Of a stretch of DNA of 64,000 bases, positions 16,622 to 26,242 are shown in pieces. The notes below the pieces were generated by a model. That model was not told the origin of the DNA and did no database searches. It saw only the letters and a list, made by a program, of their open reading frames with translations. Origin of the DNA: Alphaproteobacteria bacterium (lineage in GTDB: Bacteria; Pseudomonadota; Alphaproteobacteria; CACIAM-22H2); assembly GCA_016793165.1 (NCBI GenBank), contig JAEULA010000065.1, forward strand, positions 298,403 to 362,402, read 5' to 3'. Positions within the stretch are counted from its first letter, which is position 1; the number at the start of each line of letters is the position of its first letter. The translations under genes were made by a program, and so were the position numbers.

Positions 16622-17649
16622 GCGGCCTTGCGGTGTTCGAGCACGCACTCCGCGATCTGCACCGCGTTGAGCGCCGCGCCCTTGAGCAGCTGGTCGCCGG
16701 CGAGGAACAGGTCGAGGCCGCGATCGCCGAAGACGAGGCTCTGGCGGATGCGGCCGACCTCGACGTCGTACTTGCCGGTGGCGCTGATCGGCAGCGGATA
16801 GAGGTTCCTCGCCGGGTCGTCGACGACCTTCACGCCGGGCGCGGAAGCCAGGGCGGCGCGCGCGGCTTCCGGCGTGACGGGCTTCTCGAACTCGATCGTC
16901 ACCGCTTCGGAATGGACGCGCAGGGTCGGGATGCGCACGGCCGTGCAGCTCGCGCTGAGCTCGGGGATGCCCATGATCTTGCGGCTCTCCCACACGACCT
17001 TCATCTCCTCCTTCGTGTAGCCGTTGGGCTGGAAGGAATCGATGTGCGGGATGACGTTGAACGGGATCGGGTGCTGGAAGACCTTGCTCGTCGCCGTGCC
17101 GCCGGCCAGCTGCACGCGCGTCTGCTCCAGCAGCTCCTCCATCCCCTCCGCGCCCGCGCCCGACGTCGCCTGGTAGCTCGACACGATCACGCGCTTCAGG
17201 CCGAACAGACGGTGCAGGGGGTAGAGGACGACGACCAGGACCGCGGTCGTGCAGTTCGGGTTGGCGATCAGCTTGTGGCCGATCGCCGCCGACGGATTGA
17301 TCTCCGGCACGACCAGCGGAATGGCCGGGTCGTAGCGCCAGGCGCTGGAGTTGTCGATCACGGTCGCGCCCTGCGCCGCGATCTTCGGCGCCCACTCCTT
17401 GGCGAATTCACCGGACACCGCGAGCAGGACGGTGTCGAAGCCGGCGGTGGCCTCGAGGCTGAAGGGCTGCACGCGGATGTCGCCGTAGGGCGTCGACAGG
17501 GTGCGGTCGGCGCTGCGCGCCGAGGCGAGCAGGCGCAGTTCCTTGACGGGATAGCCGCGGTCGTGGAGCACGCGGACCATCTCGGTGCCGACGGCACCGG
17601 TGGCGCCGACGACGGCCACGCGCTGGCCATCGGGACGGAAATTGGGCAT
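16618..17649 (-). CDS. asd: Aspartate-semialdehyde dehydrogenase
   Basis: A 343-residue NADPH enzyme reducing aspartyl phosphate to aspartate semialdehyde, the branch compound for lysine, methionine and threonine. The Rossmann loop is VAVVGATGAVG, the catalytic cysteine is Cys133 in NPNCTT, and SYQATSGAG follows. The ATG at 17649 gives the family length; the frame stays open upstream without homology. A tiny membrane protein gene and a FemAB-like gene follow with overlapping ends, so this is a three-gene operon. Confidence 0.96.
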   Translation of the reverse strand: MPNFRPDGQRVAVVGATGAVGTEMVRVLHDRGYPVKELRLLASARSADRTLSTPYGDIRVQPFSLEATAGFDTVLLAVSGEFAKEWAPKIAAQGATVIDNSSAWRYDPAIPLVVPEINPSAAIGHKLIANPNCTTAVLVVVLYPLHRLFGLKRVIVSSYQATSGAGAEGMEELLEQTRVQLAGGTATSKVFQHPIPFNVIPHIDSFQPNGYTKEEMKVVWESRKIMGIPELSASCTAVRIPTLRVHSEAVTIEFEKPVTPEAARAALASAPGVKVVDDPARNLYPLPISATGKYDVEVGRIRQSLVFGDRGLDLFLAGDQLLKGAALNAVQIAECVLEHRKAA

Positions 17650-17781
17650 CGATCTATTCCTTCGAGCGGGACGGCGAATGCCGCCTTTCGTTACTTGGAA
17701 GCCGCGACCCCGGGCAAGATGCAAGCATGACGCACCACCCCGGCATGCGGCCGGATCTCGGGCAGACGGAGCGAGGAAGGC

Positions 17782-19626
17782 TCAGACGGCGCGCGTTCGC
17801 ACGTAGCCGCCGGGCGCATCCTCGATCGGTTTGAGCTTGCCCTTCGACGGGTCGCGCGCCGGCACCTGGCCGCCCGCGAAGTCCGTCATCCAGCGCTGCC
17901 ATTCCGGCCACCAGGAGCCCTCGTGCTGCGTCGCGCCCTCGAGCCAGACCTCGGGCGATTTCGCCTTCCTGTCGTTGGTCCAGAACCCGTACTTCTTGGC
18001 GGCGGGCGGGTTGACTACGCCGGCGATGTGGCCGGAGGCCGCCAGCACGAAACGCACCGGGCCGCGATACAGGCGCGTGGCGACGAAGGTCGACTTCCAG
18101 GGCGCGATGTGGTCCTCGCGCGTCGACAGGATGAAGCTCGGCGTCTTGATGCGCGTGAGGTCCATCGGCACGTCGAGCAGCGTGATCTCGCCCTTCGACA
18201 GCTTGTTCTCCTGGTACATGTTGCGCAGGTAGAAGCTGTGCATCGCCGCCGGCATGCGCGTGGAATCGGAATTCCAGTACAGCAGGTCGAACGGGAAGGG
18301 GTCCTTGCCGAGCAGGTAGTTGTTCACGACGAAGGACCAGATCAGGTCGTTCGCGCGCAGCATGTTGAACGTGGTCGCCATGTCGGCGCCCTCGAGATAG
18401 CCCTTCTGGTTCATGCGCTCCTCGAGCGCCGCCAGCTGCTCCTCGTCGATGAACACGCTGAGCTCGCCCGCCTCGGCGAAGTCGACCATCGTGGTGAAAT
18501 AGGTCGCGGAGGCGATGCGGTCCTGCTCGCCCTTGTGGGTCAGGTAGGCGAGGGTGCAGGCGAGCAGCGTGCCGCCAAGGCAGTAGCCGATGACGTTGCA
18601 ATCCGGCTCGCCGGTCTGCTCGCGGATCGCGTCGAGCGCCGCAAGCGGGCCCTCGACCATGTAGTCCTCGAAGGTCTTGAGCGCGAGCTCGCCGTCCGGA
18701 TTGACCCAGGAGACGACGAACACGGTGTGGCCCTGCGATACCGCCCACTTGATGAACGAGTTCTTCTCGCGCAGATCGAGAATGTAGAACTTGTTGATCC
18801 AAGGCGGGATCAGCAGCAGCGGCCGCTTGGCGACCGTCTCGGTCGTCGGCGTGTACTGGATCAGCTGCATCAGCGGCGTCTGGAAGACGACCTTGCCCGG
18901 CGTGATCGCGATGTTCTCTCCGACCTTGAACGCGCGGTCGTCGGTCATCTTGATCATCAGCTTGCCGTCGCCCCGCTCGAGGTCGTCGAGCAGGTTCTTC
19001 AGGCCCTTCACCAGGTTGTCGCCGCCGCTCTCCAGCGTCGCGCGGACGACCTCGGGATTGGTGACGGCGAAGTTCGAGGGCGCGATCGCGTCGACGAACT
19101 GCCGCGTGTAGAAGTCGACCTTCTTCGCCGTCTTGTCGTCGAGGCCCTCGATCTCCTTCACCGTCCGCTGCATCCATCGCGCGGTCAGGAGGTAGGACTG
19201 CTTGATGTAGTCGAAGATGTAGCTGTCGTCCCAGGCGGCGTCCTTGAAGCGGCGATCCTCGGCGGCGGGCGTGATCACGGGCTGCGCCGCGTGGCCGAGC
19301 ATGCGGCGCGTCGTGTTCTGCCAGAGGGCCATGTAGTCGTGCCAAAGCGTGAGCTGCGCCTGGACGAGCTGCGCGGGATTGGCCATCAGCCGCGCCGTCA
19401 TGTCGAAGAATGCCTGACCGATGTTCAGCGGATCGCCCATGCCGACGCTGGGCTTGGCCGACTGGCGCTTGAGGAACTCGGCGACGAGCTTCTGGCTGCG
19501 CTCGGCGATCTGACCCATCGTGCGCGTCAGCTCGACCGGGTCCGGGAGCTTCACCTCGGCTCCGGCGCGGCCGGCCTGGGACTTGTTGTCGGGCTTGCTG
19601 CCTGTGCCCGGCGATTGCTGCGACAT
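17782..19626 (-). CDS. phaC: Class I polyhydroxyalkanoate synthase
   Basis: A 614-residue granule-associated polymerase that joins 3-hydroxyacyl-CoA units into PHA storage polyester. It has an N-terminal domain of about 200 residues and an alpha/beta-hydrolase catalytic part. The lipase-like box GYCLGG holds the nucleophile Cys349; Asp505 (TREDHIAPW) and His533 (ASGHIAG) complete the triad. The length fits class I. It is monocistronic; phaA, phaB and phasin genes are not in the window. Divergent from the lipoprotein gene across 118 bases. Confidence 0.96.
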   Translation of the reverse strand: MSQQSPGTGSKPDNKSQAGRAGAEVKLPDPVELTRTMGQIAERSQKLVAEFLKRQSAKPSVGMGDPLNIGQAFFDMTARLMANPAQLVQAQLTLWHDYMALWQNTTRRMLGHAAQPVITPAAEDRRFKDAAWDDSYIFDYIKQSYLLTARWMQRTVKEIEGLDDKTAKKVDFYTRQFVDAIAPSNFAVTNPEVVRATLESGGDNLVKGLKNLLDDLERGDGKLMIKMTDDRAFKVGENIAITPGKVVFQTPLMQLIQYTPTTETVAKRPLLLIPPWINKFYILDLREKNSFIKWAVSQGHTVFVVSWVNPDGELALKTFEDYMVEGPLAALDAIREQTGEPDCNVIGYCLGGTLLACTLAYLTHKGEQDRIASATYFTTMVDFAEAGELSVFIDEEQLAALEERMNQKGYLEGADMATTFNMLRANDLIWSFVVNNYLLGKDPFPFDLLYWNSDSTRMPAAMHSFYLRNMYQENKLSKGEITLLDVPMDLTRIKTPSFILSTREDHIAPWKSTFVATRLYRGPVRFVLAASGHIAGVVNPPAAKKYGFWTNDRKAKSPEVWLEGATQHEGSWWPEWQRWMTDFAGGQVPARDPSKGKLKPIEDAPGGYVRTRAV

Positions 19627-19744
19627 GGCGCTGTTCCTATGATCCGCGACCGTGGCATGAAGCCGGCGACGAAAGCCGCCGGCGCAGCCTCTCGCGGGCG
19701 CCTTACTTATAAGAAGCCCAGGTTAACCGATAGAGGCATTTTGC

Positions 19745-20398
19745 GTGCGCGATCAGTGTCATGCCGAGCGTTTCCGGGCGTCCCGCCGCGGGATGGCCGC
19801 AGCGCTGCTGCTGGCGGCAGGGCTGGGAGCCTGTGCAGATGCCGATCCCGCCTATGACCCGATCGAGCTGAGTCGCTCGATCCGACAGGGGGTTGGCCGC
19901 CTTCTGCGCGACGACCCGGCGCCGGCGGCGGCGCCGGCGGATCCCGCGCCGCCGCCCGACGAGGGGCGGCCCTACCCCAATCTCGCCTCGGTGCCGACCA
20001 AGCCGCAGCGGGTCGTGGCCACGGCCCGGGATGGCGAAATCGACGCACTGACGCGCGACCGTGTCGCCGCCGAGGGCCGCGCGCAGGCGTTGCGAGAGGG
20101 CGGAGATCCGGGCGCCGGCGAGCAGGGCGGTCGGTTCGTCGGGCGGGTCGCCCCGGATGCGGCGGGGCGATTCTCCGCCGAGGACGAGCGGCGCTTGCGG
20201 GAGGCCGCGGGCCTGGCGCGTCAACGCGGCGGCCGGATCCGTCTGCAGGGGGAGGTGCGGGCCGCGCTGGCCGCGGCCGACCGCCTCGGGTCCCTCGGCA
20301 TCGTGCGCGATCGGATCGACCTGGTGCCTGCGCCGCAGGCTGTCGCCGACGGCGGCTCGGTCGAGATCATGGTGGCCTCGGGACCGGCAGGGCGCTAG
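19745..20398 (+). CDS. Lipoprotein with OmpA-like C-terminal segment
   Basis: A 217-residue exported protein. A basic start (RFRASRRG) leads into a short hydrophobic stretch and the lipobox LGAC, so it is likely a lipoprotein. Residues about 50-75 are Pro/Ala-rich, a spacer. The end (ALAAADRLGSLGIVRDRIDLVP) recalls the OmpA-like peptidoglycan-binding repeat, where a basic residue precedes the loop, but it is too divergent for certainty. The GTG at 19745 is needed to keep the basic n-region; an ATG at 19793 would lose it. The aminotransferase gene follows after 25 bases. Confidence 0.65.
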   Translation: MRDQCHAERFRASRRGMAAALLLAAGLGACADADPAYDPIELSRSIRQGVGRLLRDDPAPAAAPADPAPPPDEGRPYPNLASVPTKPQRVVATARDGEIDALTRDRVAAEGRAQALREGGDPGAGEQGGRFVGRVAPDAAGRFSAEDERRLREAAGLARQRGGRIRLQGEVRAALAAADRLGSLGIVRDRIDLVPAPQAVADGGSVEIMVASGPAGR

Positions 20399-20423
20399 AT
20401 ACCGGCGCCATTTCGAGGTTTCG

Positions 20424-21656
20424 ATGAGTCCGGACTTCTACCGCATCCGCCGCCTGCCGCCCTACGTGTTCGCCGAGGTGAACACGATGAAGGCCCGCGC
20501 CCGCGCGGCCGGCGAGGACATCATCGATCTCGGCATGGGCAATCCCGACCAGCCGACGCCGCGTCACATCGTCGAGAAGCTCATCGAGACGGCGCAGGAT
20601 CCGCGTGCCCATCGCTACTCGGTGTCCAAGGGCATCCCGGGCCTTCGCCGGGCGCACGCCGCCTACTACGCGCGACGCTTCGGCGTCGAGCTCGATCCCG
20701 AAAGCGAGACCATCGTCACGCTCGGCTCGAAGGAGGGTCTGGCCAATCTCGCCCAGGCGATCACGAGTCCGGGCGACATCATCCTGGTGCCCAACCCGAG
20801 CTATCCGATCCATCCCTACGGCTTCATCATGGCGGGCGCGTCGATCCGGCACCTGCCGATCGGCGCCGGCGAGGACTTCCTCGCGAATCTCAAGCGCGCC
20901 GTGAAGCATGCGGTGCCGACGCCGTTGGCGCTGGTGCTCTGCTTCCCGTCGAACCCGACCGCGCAGGTCGTCGACCTGCAGTTCTACGGCGAGATCGTCG
21001 AGTTCTGCCGCTTCCACAAGATCTGGATCCTCTCGGATCTCGCCTATTCGGAGATCTATTTCGACGACGTCCCGCCGCCGTCGATCCTGCAGGTCCCGAA
21101 CGCCAAGGACATCGCCATCGAGTTCACCTCGATGAGCAAGACCTACTCGATGCCCGGATGGCGCGTCGGCTTCGCGGCCGGCAACCGCACGCTCGTGGCG
21201 GCGCTGTCGCGCATCAAGAGCTATCTCGACTACGGAGCCTTCACGCCTGTGCAGGTGGCGGCGGTCGCCGCGCTCAACGGTCCGCAGGACTGCGTGCGCG
21301 AGGTGCGCGAGCTTTACCGCCAGCGCCGCGACGCGCTGATCCAGGGCCTCGCGGCCGCCGGCTGGGACGTGCCGTCGCCGCCGGCATCGATGTTCGCATG
21401 GGCGCCGATCCCGGCGCAGTTCCGCGACCTCGGCTCGCTGGAGTTCTCGAAGCTGCTGCTGCAGAAGGCCGGTGTCGCCGTCAGCCCCGGCATCGGCTTC
21501 GGCGAGTACGGCGACGGCCATGTCCGCCTCGCGCTGGTCGAGAACGTGCAGCGCATCCGGCAGGCGACGCGCGCGATCAAGGCGTTCATGCAGGAGGCGG
21601 ATCGCCTGCCGGAGCCGCCGACCCAGAAGCAACCCCGCCTCGCGAGCTCGTCATGA
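20424..21656 (+). CDS. Alanine-type PLP aminotransferase (AlaC-like)
   Basis: A 410-residue class I/II aminotransferase. The N-terminus FYRIRRLPPYVFAEVN and the motif GMGNPDQPTP are typical of the AlaC/YfdZ branch. The PLP lysine is Lys239 in SMSKTYSMPGWR, with NPTA and SDLAYSE giving the other cofactor contacts. Likely glutamate-pyruvate transamination; a methionine-related role has also been proposed for relatives because of the constant hom neighbour. ATGA overlap with hom. Confidence 0.92.
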   Translation: MSPDFYRIRRLPPYVFAEVNTMKARARAAGEDIIDLGMGNPDQPTPRHIVEKLIETAQDPRAHRYSVSKGIPGLRRAHAAYYARRFGVELDPESETIVTLGSKEGLANLAQAITSPGDIILVPNPSYPIHPYGFIMAGASIRHLPIGAGEDFLANLKRAVKHAVPTPLALVLCFPSNPTAQVVDLQFYGEIVEFCRFHKIWILSDLAYSEIYFDDVPPPSILQVPNAKDIAIEFTSMSKTYSMPGWRVGFAAGNRTLVAALSRIKSYLDYGAFTPVQVAAVAALNGPQDCVREVRELYRQRRDALIQGLAAAGWDVPSPPASMFAWAPIPAQFRDLGSLEFSKLLLQKAGVAVSPGIGFGEYGDGHVRLALVENVQRIRQATRAIKAFMQEADRLPEPPTQKQPRLASSS

Positions 21657-22945
21657 TCGCTCCCCTGAAGATCGCCGTCGCCGGCCTCGGCACCGTCGGC
21701 GGCGGACTGCTCAAGCTGCTGGCCGCCAACGCCGAGCCGATCGCCGCGCGATGCGGCCGCCCCATCGTCGTCACCGCCGTCTCCGCGCGCGATCGCCGCA
21801 AGGACCGCGGTCTGCCGCTCGAGGGTGTCGACTGGTACGATGCCGCCGACACGATGGCGGCGCATGCCGACTGCGACGTCGTCGTCGAGCTGATCGGCGG
21901 CTCGCAGGGCATCGCCCGTCGGGTCGTCGACGCCGCGCTCGCGCGCGGCAAGCACGTCGTGACGGCAAACAAGGCGCTGCTCGCGCATGCCGGCACCGAG
22001 CTCGCGCAGGCCGCCGAGGCGAGGGACGTCGTGCTCGCCTACGAGGCCGCGGTGGCCGGCGGCATCCCGATCATCAAGACGCTGCGCGAAGGTCTTGCCG
22101 GCAACCGCGCGCAGCGCGTGTACGGGATCCTCAACGGCACCTGCAACTACATCCTCACGAACATGCGGCGCACGGGCCGTCCGTTCTCCGAGGTGCTCGC
22201 CGAGGCGCAGAAGCTCGGCTACGCCGAGACCGATCCCAGCTTCGATATCGACGGCATCGATGCCGCCCACAAGCTCGCCATCCTCGCCGCGGTCGCGTTC
22301 GGCACCGAGGTCAACTTCGCCGGCGTGCATGTCGAGGGCATCCGCGCCGTCGGCGCGCTCGACATCCAGTTCGCGGGCGAGCTCGGCTACCGCATCAAGC
22401 TGCTGGGCCTCGCGCGCATGACCGAGCACGGCCTCGAGCAGCGCGTGCACCCCTGCATGGTCCCGCTGGAGACGCCGATCGCGCATGTCGAGGACGTCTT
22501 CAACGCGGTCGTCGTCGAGGGGGATTTCGTCGGGCGGGTCGTGAGCGAGGGGCGCGGCGCAGGCGAGGGGCCGACGGCCTCGGCCGTCGTCGCGGACCTG
22601 ATGGACATCGCCCGGGGCCGCCGGGCACAGACCTTCGCGGTGCCTGCGGCGCGCCTCCAGCGCGCGGCCGCGGCGCCGATGGATCGCCATCGTGGCGCCT
22701 ACTACATCCGCCTGATGGTGCGCGACCGGCCGGGCGTCATCGCCGACGTGACCGCAGCGCTGCGCGACGAGCAGGTCAGCCTGGAATCGATGCTGCAGCG
22801 CGGCCGCCGGCCGGACGAGATGGTCCCGGTCGTGCTCACGAGCCACGATGCGGAGGAGGCCGCGATGCGCCGGGCGCTGGCGCGGATCGAGGCCCTCGAC
22901 ACGGTGCTCGAGCCGCCGCGCCTGATCCGCATCGAGTCCCTGTAA
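21653..22945 (+). CDS. hom: Homoserine dehydrogenase
   Basis: A 430-residue NAD(P)H enzyme reducing aspartate semialdehyde to homoserine. The nucleotide loop is IAVAGLGTVGGGLL (from residue 7), the catalytic region includes GILNGTCNYILTNM and TDPSFDIDGIDAAHK, and the last about 75 residues form an ACT domain (RDRPGVIADVTAALRDE), the usual site of threonine feedback. The ATG overlaps the aminotransferase stop. Together with asd and metY in this window it covers the route to homocysteine except acylation. Confidence 0.96.
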   Translation: MIAPLKIAVAGLGTVGGGLLKLLAANAEPIAARCGRPIVVTAVSARDRRKDRGLPLEGVDWYDAADTMAAHADCDVVVELIGGSQGIARRVVDAALARGKHVVTANKALLAHAGTELAQAAEARDVVLAYEAAVAGGIPIIKTLREGLAGNRAQRVYGILNGTCNYILTNMRRTGRPFSEVLAEAQKLGYAETDPSFDIDGIDAAHKLAILAAVAFGTEVNFAGVHVEGIRAVGALDIQFAGELGYRIKLLGLARMTEHGLEQRVHPCMVPLETPIAHVEDVFNAVVVEGDFVGRVVSEGRGAGEGPTASAVVADLMDIARGRRAQTFAVPAARLQRAAAAPMDRHRGAYYIRLMVRDRPGVIADVTAALRDEQVSLESMLQRGRRPDEMVPVVLTSHDAEEAAMRRALARIEALDTVLEPPRLIRIESL

Positions 22946-22956
22946 CCTTCGCGCGG

Positions 22957-22962
22957 TATAAT
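22957..22962 (+). promoter_or_regulatory. Possible -10 element for glpX-recJ
   Basis: A perfect TATAAT lies 12 bases after the hom stop and 71 bases before glpX. No clear -35 hexamer is at the right distance, so glpX may have its own weak or activator-dependent promoter in addition to readthrough from hom. Confidence 0.35.
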
Positions 22963-23033
22963 CCTGGTCCCGAGTCCGCGCGGCGACCGCCCGCGCGGCG
23001 CCAAGCTCCAAGCCTCACAGGAACGAGACAGTC

Positions 23034-24011
23034 ATGGCCGAAAAGAACGCCCTCGATCGCAACCTCGCCCTCGAAGTCGTGCGCGTCACCGAAGCCGCCG
23101 CGCTCTCCGCCTCCAAGCTGATGGGGCGCGGTGACGAGAAGGCCGCCGACCAGGCCGCCGTCGACGCGATGCGACGGGCGCTGAATTCGCTCGCCATCGA
23201 AGGGGTCGTCGTGATCGGCGAGGGCGAGCGCGACGAGGCGCCGATGCTCTACATCGGCGAGAAGGTCGGGCTGGGCAATGGCCCGCGCGTCGACATCGCG
23301 CTCGACCCGCTCGAGGGCACGACGATCACCGCCAAGGGCGGGCCGAACGCGCTCGCCGTCATCGCGATGGCGGAGGCCGGCGGCTTCCTCAACGCGCCGG
23401 ACGTCTACATGGACAAGATCGCGGTCGGGGGCGGCCTCCCCGACGGCATCGTCGACATCGATGCGTCGCCTGCCGACAACCTGCGGGCCCTCGCCAAGGC
23501 GAAGAAGGCCGAGGTCGCCGACCTCGTCGTCTGCATCCTCGATCGTCCGCGACATGCCGAGCTGATCAAGAAGGTCCGCGAGGCCGGCGCGCGCATCATG
23601 CTGATCTCCGACGGCGACGTGTCCGGCGTGATCGCCACCGCGCTCCCGGAGTCCGGCGTCGACCTCTACATGGGCTCGGGCGGCGCGCCCGAGGGCGTGC
23701 TCGCGGCCGCGGCACTGCGCTGCATCGGCGGCCAGTTCCAGGGCCGGCTGCTGTTCCGCAACGACGACGAGAAGGGCCGCGCCCATCGTCTCGGGATCAA
23801 GGACCTGAACCGCAAGTACAGCCTGCTCGAGCTCGCCAAGGGCGACGTCATGTTCGCCGCGACCGGCGTGACCGACGGCTCGCTGCTGCGCGGCGTGCGT
23901 CGCTGGGCCGGCGGCGCCTCGACGCACTCGATCATCATGCGCTCGAAGACCGGCACGGTCCGCAAGATCGAGGCGACGCACAATCTCGGCCGCAAGCCGA
24001 TGGAGTTCTGA
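23034..24011 (+). CDS. glpX: Fructose-1,6-bisphosphatase class II
   Basis: A 325-residue metal-dependent sugar phosphatase of gluconeogenesis and pentose regeneration. The signatures are VVIGEGERDEAPMLYIGE (metal and phosphate ligands), DPLEGTTITAKG and GSGGAPEGVLAAAALR. The length is normal. AGGAACGAGACAGTC precedes the start. The hom-glpX-recJ order is widely conserved in alphaproteobacteria. Confidence 0.97.
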   Translation: MAEKNALDRNLALEVVRVTEAAALSASKLMGRGDEKAADQAAVDAMRRALNSLAIEGVVVIGEGERDEAPMLYIGEKVGLGNGPRVDIALDPLEGTTITAKGGPNALAVIAMAEAGGFLNAPDVYMDKIAVGGGLPDGIVDIDASPADNLRALAKAKKAEVADLVVCILDRPRHAELIKKVREAGARIMLISDGDVSGVIATALPESGVDLYMGSGGAPEGVLAAAALRCIGGQFQGRLLFRNDDEKGRAHRLGIKDLNRKYSLLELAKGDVMFAATGVTDGSLLRGVRRWAGGASTHSIIMRSKTGTVRKIEATHNLGRKPMEF

Positions 24012-24015
24012 GCCG

Positions 24016-25800
24016 ATGGAGGGTGGGAGCCCCGCGGCGCCCGCCCTGCTCGGCATCGAGCGGTCGCTCGCGGGACGCCGCTGGGAGCTGCGGCTTCCCG
24101 ACGATCGGCTCGCGCTCGCGATCGCGCAGGCGCACGGGATTCCCGAGCCAGTCGCACGCGTCCTTGCCGGCCGCGGCGTCGCGCCCGACGACGCCCCGCG
24201 CTTCCTGGCGCCGAGGCTGCGCGACCTGCTGCCGGATCCCTCGAGCTTCCTCGACATGGACGTCGCGGCGACCCGCCTCGCCGACGCGGTGACGCGCGGC
24301 GAGGCGATCGCGATCTTCGGCGACTACGACGTCGACGGCGCGACCTCGGCGGCCGTTCTGCGAAGCGTGCTCTCGGCGGTCGGCGGCAGCGTGCGGGTCT
24401 ACATCCCCGATCGCCTGAGGGAGGGCTACGGCCCCAACGCACCGGCGCTTCGCGCTCTCGCCGCCGACGGCGTGCGCGTGGTTGTCACCGTCGATTGCGG
24501 GACCCTGGCCTTCGAAGCGCTTGCCGCCGCCCGCGAGGCCGGGCTCGAGACGATCGTCGTCGACCACCACGCCGCGGAGCCGCGGCTCCCGGCGGCGATC
24601 GCGGTGATCAATCCCAATCGCCTCGACGAGACGGCGGGCCACGGCTACCTGGCGGCCGTCGGTGTCGCCTTCCTGCTCGCCGTCGCGGTGGTCCGCGCCT
24701 TGCGCCGGCGCGACTGGTTCGCCGCGCGCCCCGAGCCGGACCTGATGGCCGAGCTCGACGTCGTCGCCCTGGGCACGGTCTGCGACGTCGTTCCGCTGCA
24801 CGGGCTCAATCGCGCATTCGTGCGCCAGGGGCTGGCGGTGATGGCCCGGCGCGCGCGTCCTGGCCTGTCGGCGCTCGCCGACGTCGCGAAGATGAACGAG
24901 GCGCCGGGCCCGTACCATCTCGGCTTCGTGCTCGGGCCGCGCGTCAACGCCGGTGGCCGCGTCGGCGAAGCCGATCTCGGCGTGCGCCTGCTCACGACCG
25001 CCGACACGCTCGAGGCGCGTTCTCTCGCGGCCCGTCTCGATGCGCTCAACCGCGAGCGGCAGGAGATCGAACAGGCGGTCCTGGCCGAGGCGATCGCGCA
25101 GATCGAGGGCGAAGGCATCGGCGACGGGTTCGTGCTCGCCGCCGGCGAAGGCTGGCATCCCGGCGTCATCGGCATCGTCGCCGCCCGGCTGGCTGAGCGA
25201 TTCCAGGCGCCGAGCGCGGTCGTCGCGATCGATGGCGGGCGCGGCAAGGGATCCGGCCGCTCGGTGCCCGGCTTCGACCTCGGCGCGGCCGTGATCGCGG
25301 CGCGGCTCGAGGGACTGCTCGTCGATGGCGGCGGTCACCGGCAGGCGGCGGGATTCACGGTGACGCGCGAGAAGCTGCCGGAGCTTCGCAGCTTCCTGTC
25401 GACCCGGCTCGCACAGACATGGCGGCGCGCTCGCGCGGCGCTGGTCCTGGATGGCGTGATCAGCGCCCGCGGCGCCAATGCCGATCTCGTCGAGATGCTC
25501 GAACGTGCCGGCCCCTATGGCGCGGGCCATCCGAGCCCGAGCTTCGTCGTCACCGACGTCCGTGTCGCCCATGCGGACGTGGTCGGGAAGGGACACGTGC
25601 GCGCCGCGCTGATCGACCCGACCGGCGCGCGCCTTCAGGCGATCGCATTCCGCGCCGCCGAGTCGCCCTTGGGCACGGCCCTGCTGGATCGCTCGGGCAC
25701 GACGCTCCATGTCGCGGGCAGTCTGCGAGTCGACACCTGGAACGGCGCACGCCGGGTCCAGTTCGACGTTCGGGACGCGGCCCCTGCGATGCAGGATTGA
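24016..25800 (+). CDS. recJ: Single-stranded-DNA exonuclease RecJ
   Basis: A 594-residue DHH-family 5'-3' exonuclease for recombination and mismatch repair. Motif I is FGDYDVDGATSAAVL (about residue 97), motif III is VVDHHAAEPRLP, and the DHHA1 domain shows DGGGHRQAAGFT. An OB-type domain follows (FVVTDVRVAHADVVG). It starts 4 bases after glpX, so the two are co-transcribed. Confidence 0.96.
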   Translation: MEGGSPAAPALLGIERSLAGRRWELRLPDDRLALAIAQAHGIPEPVARVLAGRGVAPDDAPRFLAPRLRDLLPDPSSFLDMDVAATRLADAVTRGEAIAIFGDYDVDGATSAAVLRSVLSAVGGSVRVYIPDRLREGYGPNAPALRALAADGVRVVVTVDCGTLAFEALAAAREAGLETIVVDHHAAEPRLPAAIAVINPNRLDETAGHGYLAAVGVAFLLAVAVVRALRRRDWFAARPEPDLMAELDVVALGTVCDVVPLHGLNRAFVRQGLAVMARRARPGLSALADVAKMNEAPGPYHLGFVLGPRVNAGGRVGEADLGVRLLTTADTLEARSLAARLDALNRERQEIEQAVLAEAIAQIEGEGIGDGFVLAAGEGWHPGVIGIVAARLAERFQAPSAVVAIDGGRGKGSGRSVPGFDLGAAVIAARLEGLLVDGGGHRQAAGFTVTREKLPELRSFLSTRLAQTWRRARAALVLDGVISARGANADLVEMLERAGPYGAGHPSPSFVVTDVRVAHADVVGKGHVRAALIDPTGARLQAIAFRAAESPLGTALLDRSGTTLHVAGSLRVDTWNGARRVQFDVRDAAPAMQD

Positions 25801-25812
25801 TGGCGGCGAGAG

Positions 25813-26043
25813 TCAGGCGCTGGCGGCGCGCTGGCGACGCCGGAAGCGCGGATCGCTCAGCAGGACGGCCACCGCGAAGGTCCGCTGTACGGTGGCATCG
25901 TCGGTCTTGCGCATGCGCGCATGCGGCACGGCGTTCGGATCGCTGAACACGAACTCGACCACCCATTCGGTCTTCTCGCGGTTCGCTTCGATGAAACGGT
26001 CCCCGACCGCCAACTCGGCCTCGGTCTTGCGAAACATGGCCAT
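25813..26043 (-). CDS. Small hypothetical protein
   Basis: About 76 residues; unrecognised. The start FRKTEAELAVGDRFIEANR is followed by WVVEFVFSDPNAVPHARMRK and an Arg-rich tail. There is no membrane segment or signal. GAGGG lies 12 bases before the ATG at 26043 (ATG at 26037 is the alternative). Its regular GC3-rich codons support a real gene. It converges on recJ 12 bases away. Confidence 0.65.
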   Translation of the reverse strand: MAMFRKTEAELAVGDRFIEANREKTEWVVEFVFSDPNAVPHARMRKTDDATVQRTFAVAVLLSDPRFRRRQRAASA

Positions 26044-26145
26044 GGCGCGACTCGTACCCTCTTCTTCGTGCGGACGACGTGGGGGCCGGAGTAGGGCAAG
26101 CGGGACGGGGCTGCAAGGGTCAATACGGGGCGCCATCGCCGCACC

Positions 26146-26185
26146 GGGAAAAGGCCCCCGGGCCCGTGCGCACGGGCCCGGGGGC
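26146..26185 (-). terminator. Perfect 32-base palindrome, likely terminator
   Basis: 26154-26185 is a perfect inverted repeat (GCCCCCGGGCCCGTGC and its complement) with no loop bases. On the minus strand it follows the gene ending at 26243 and is followed by CCTTTTCCC, so it can act as a terminator for that gene despite a short T run. Confidence 0.65.
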
Positions 26186-26242
26186 GAGGCAAGGTCCGGG
26201 CGCTCTACGCGCGCTCGCCCGGGCCCCGGGAGCCCGACCAGG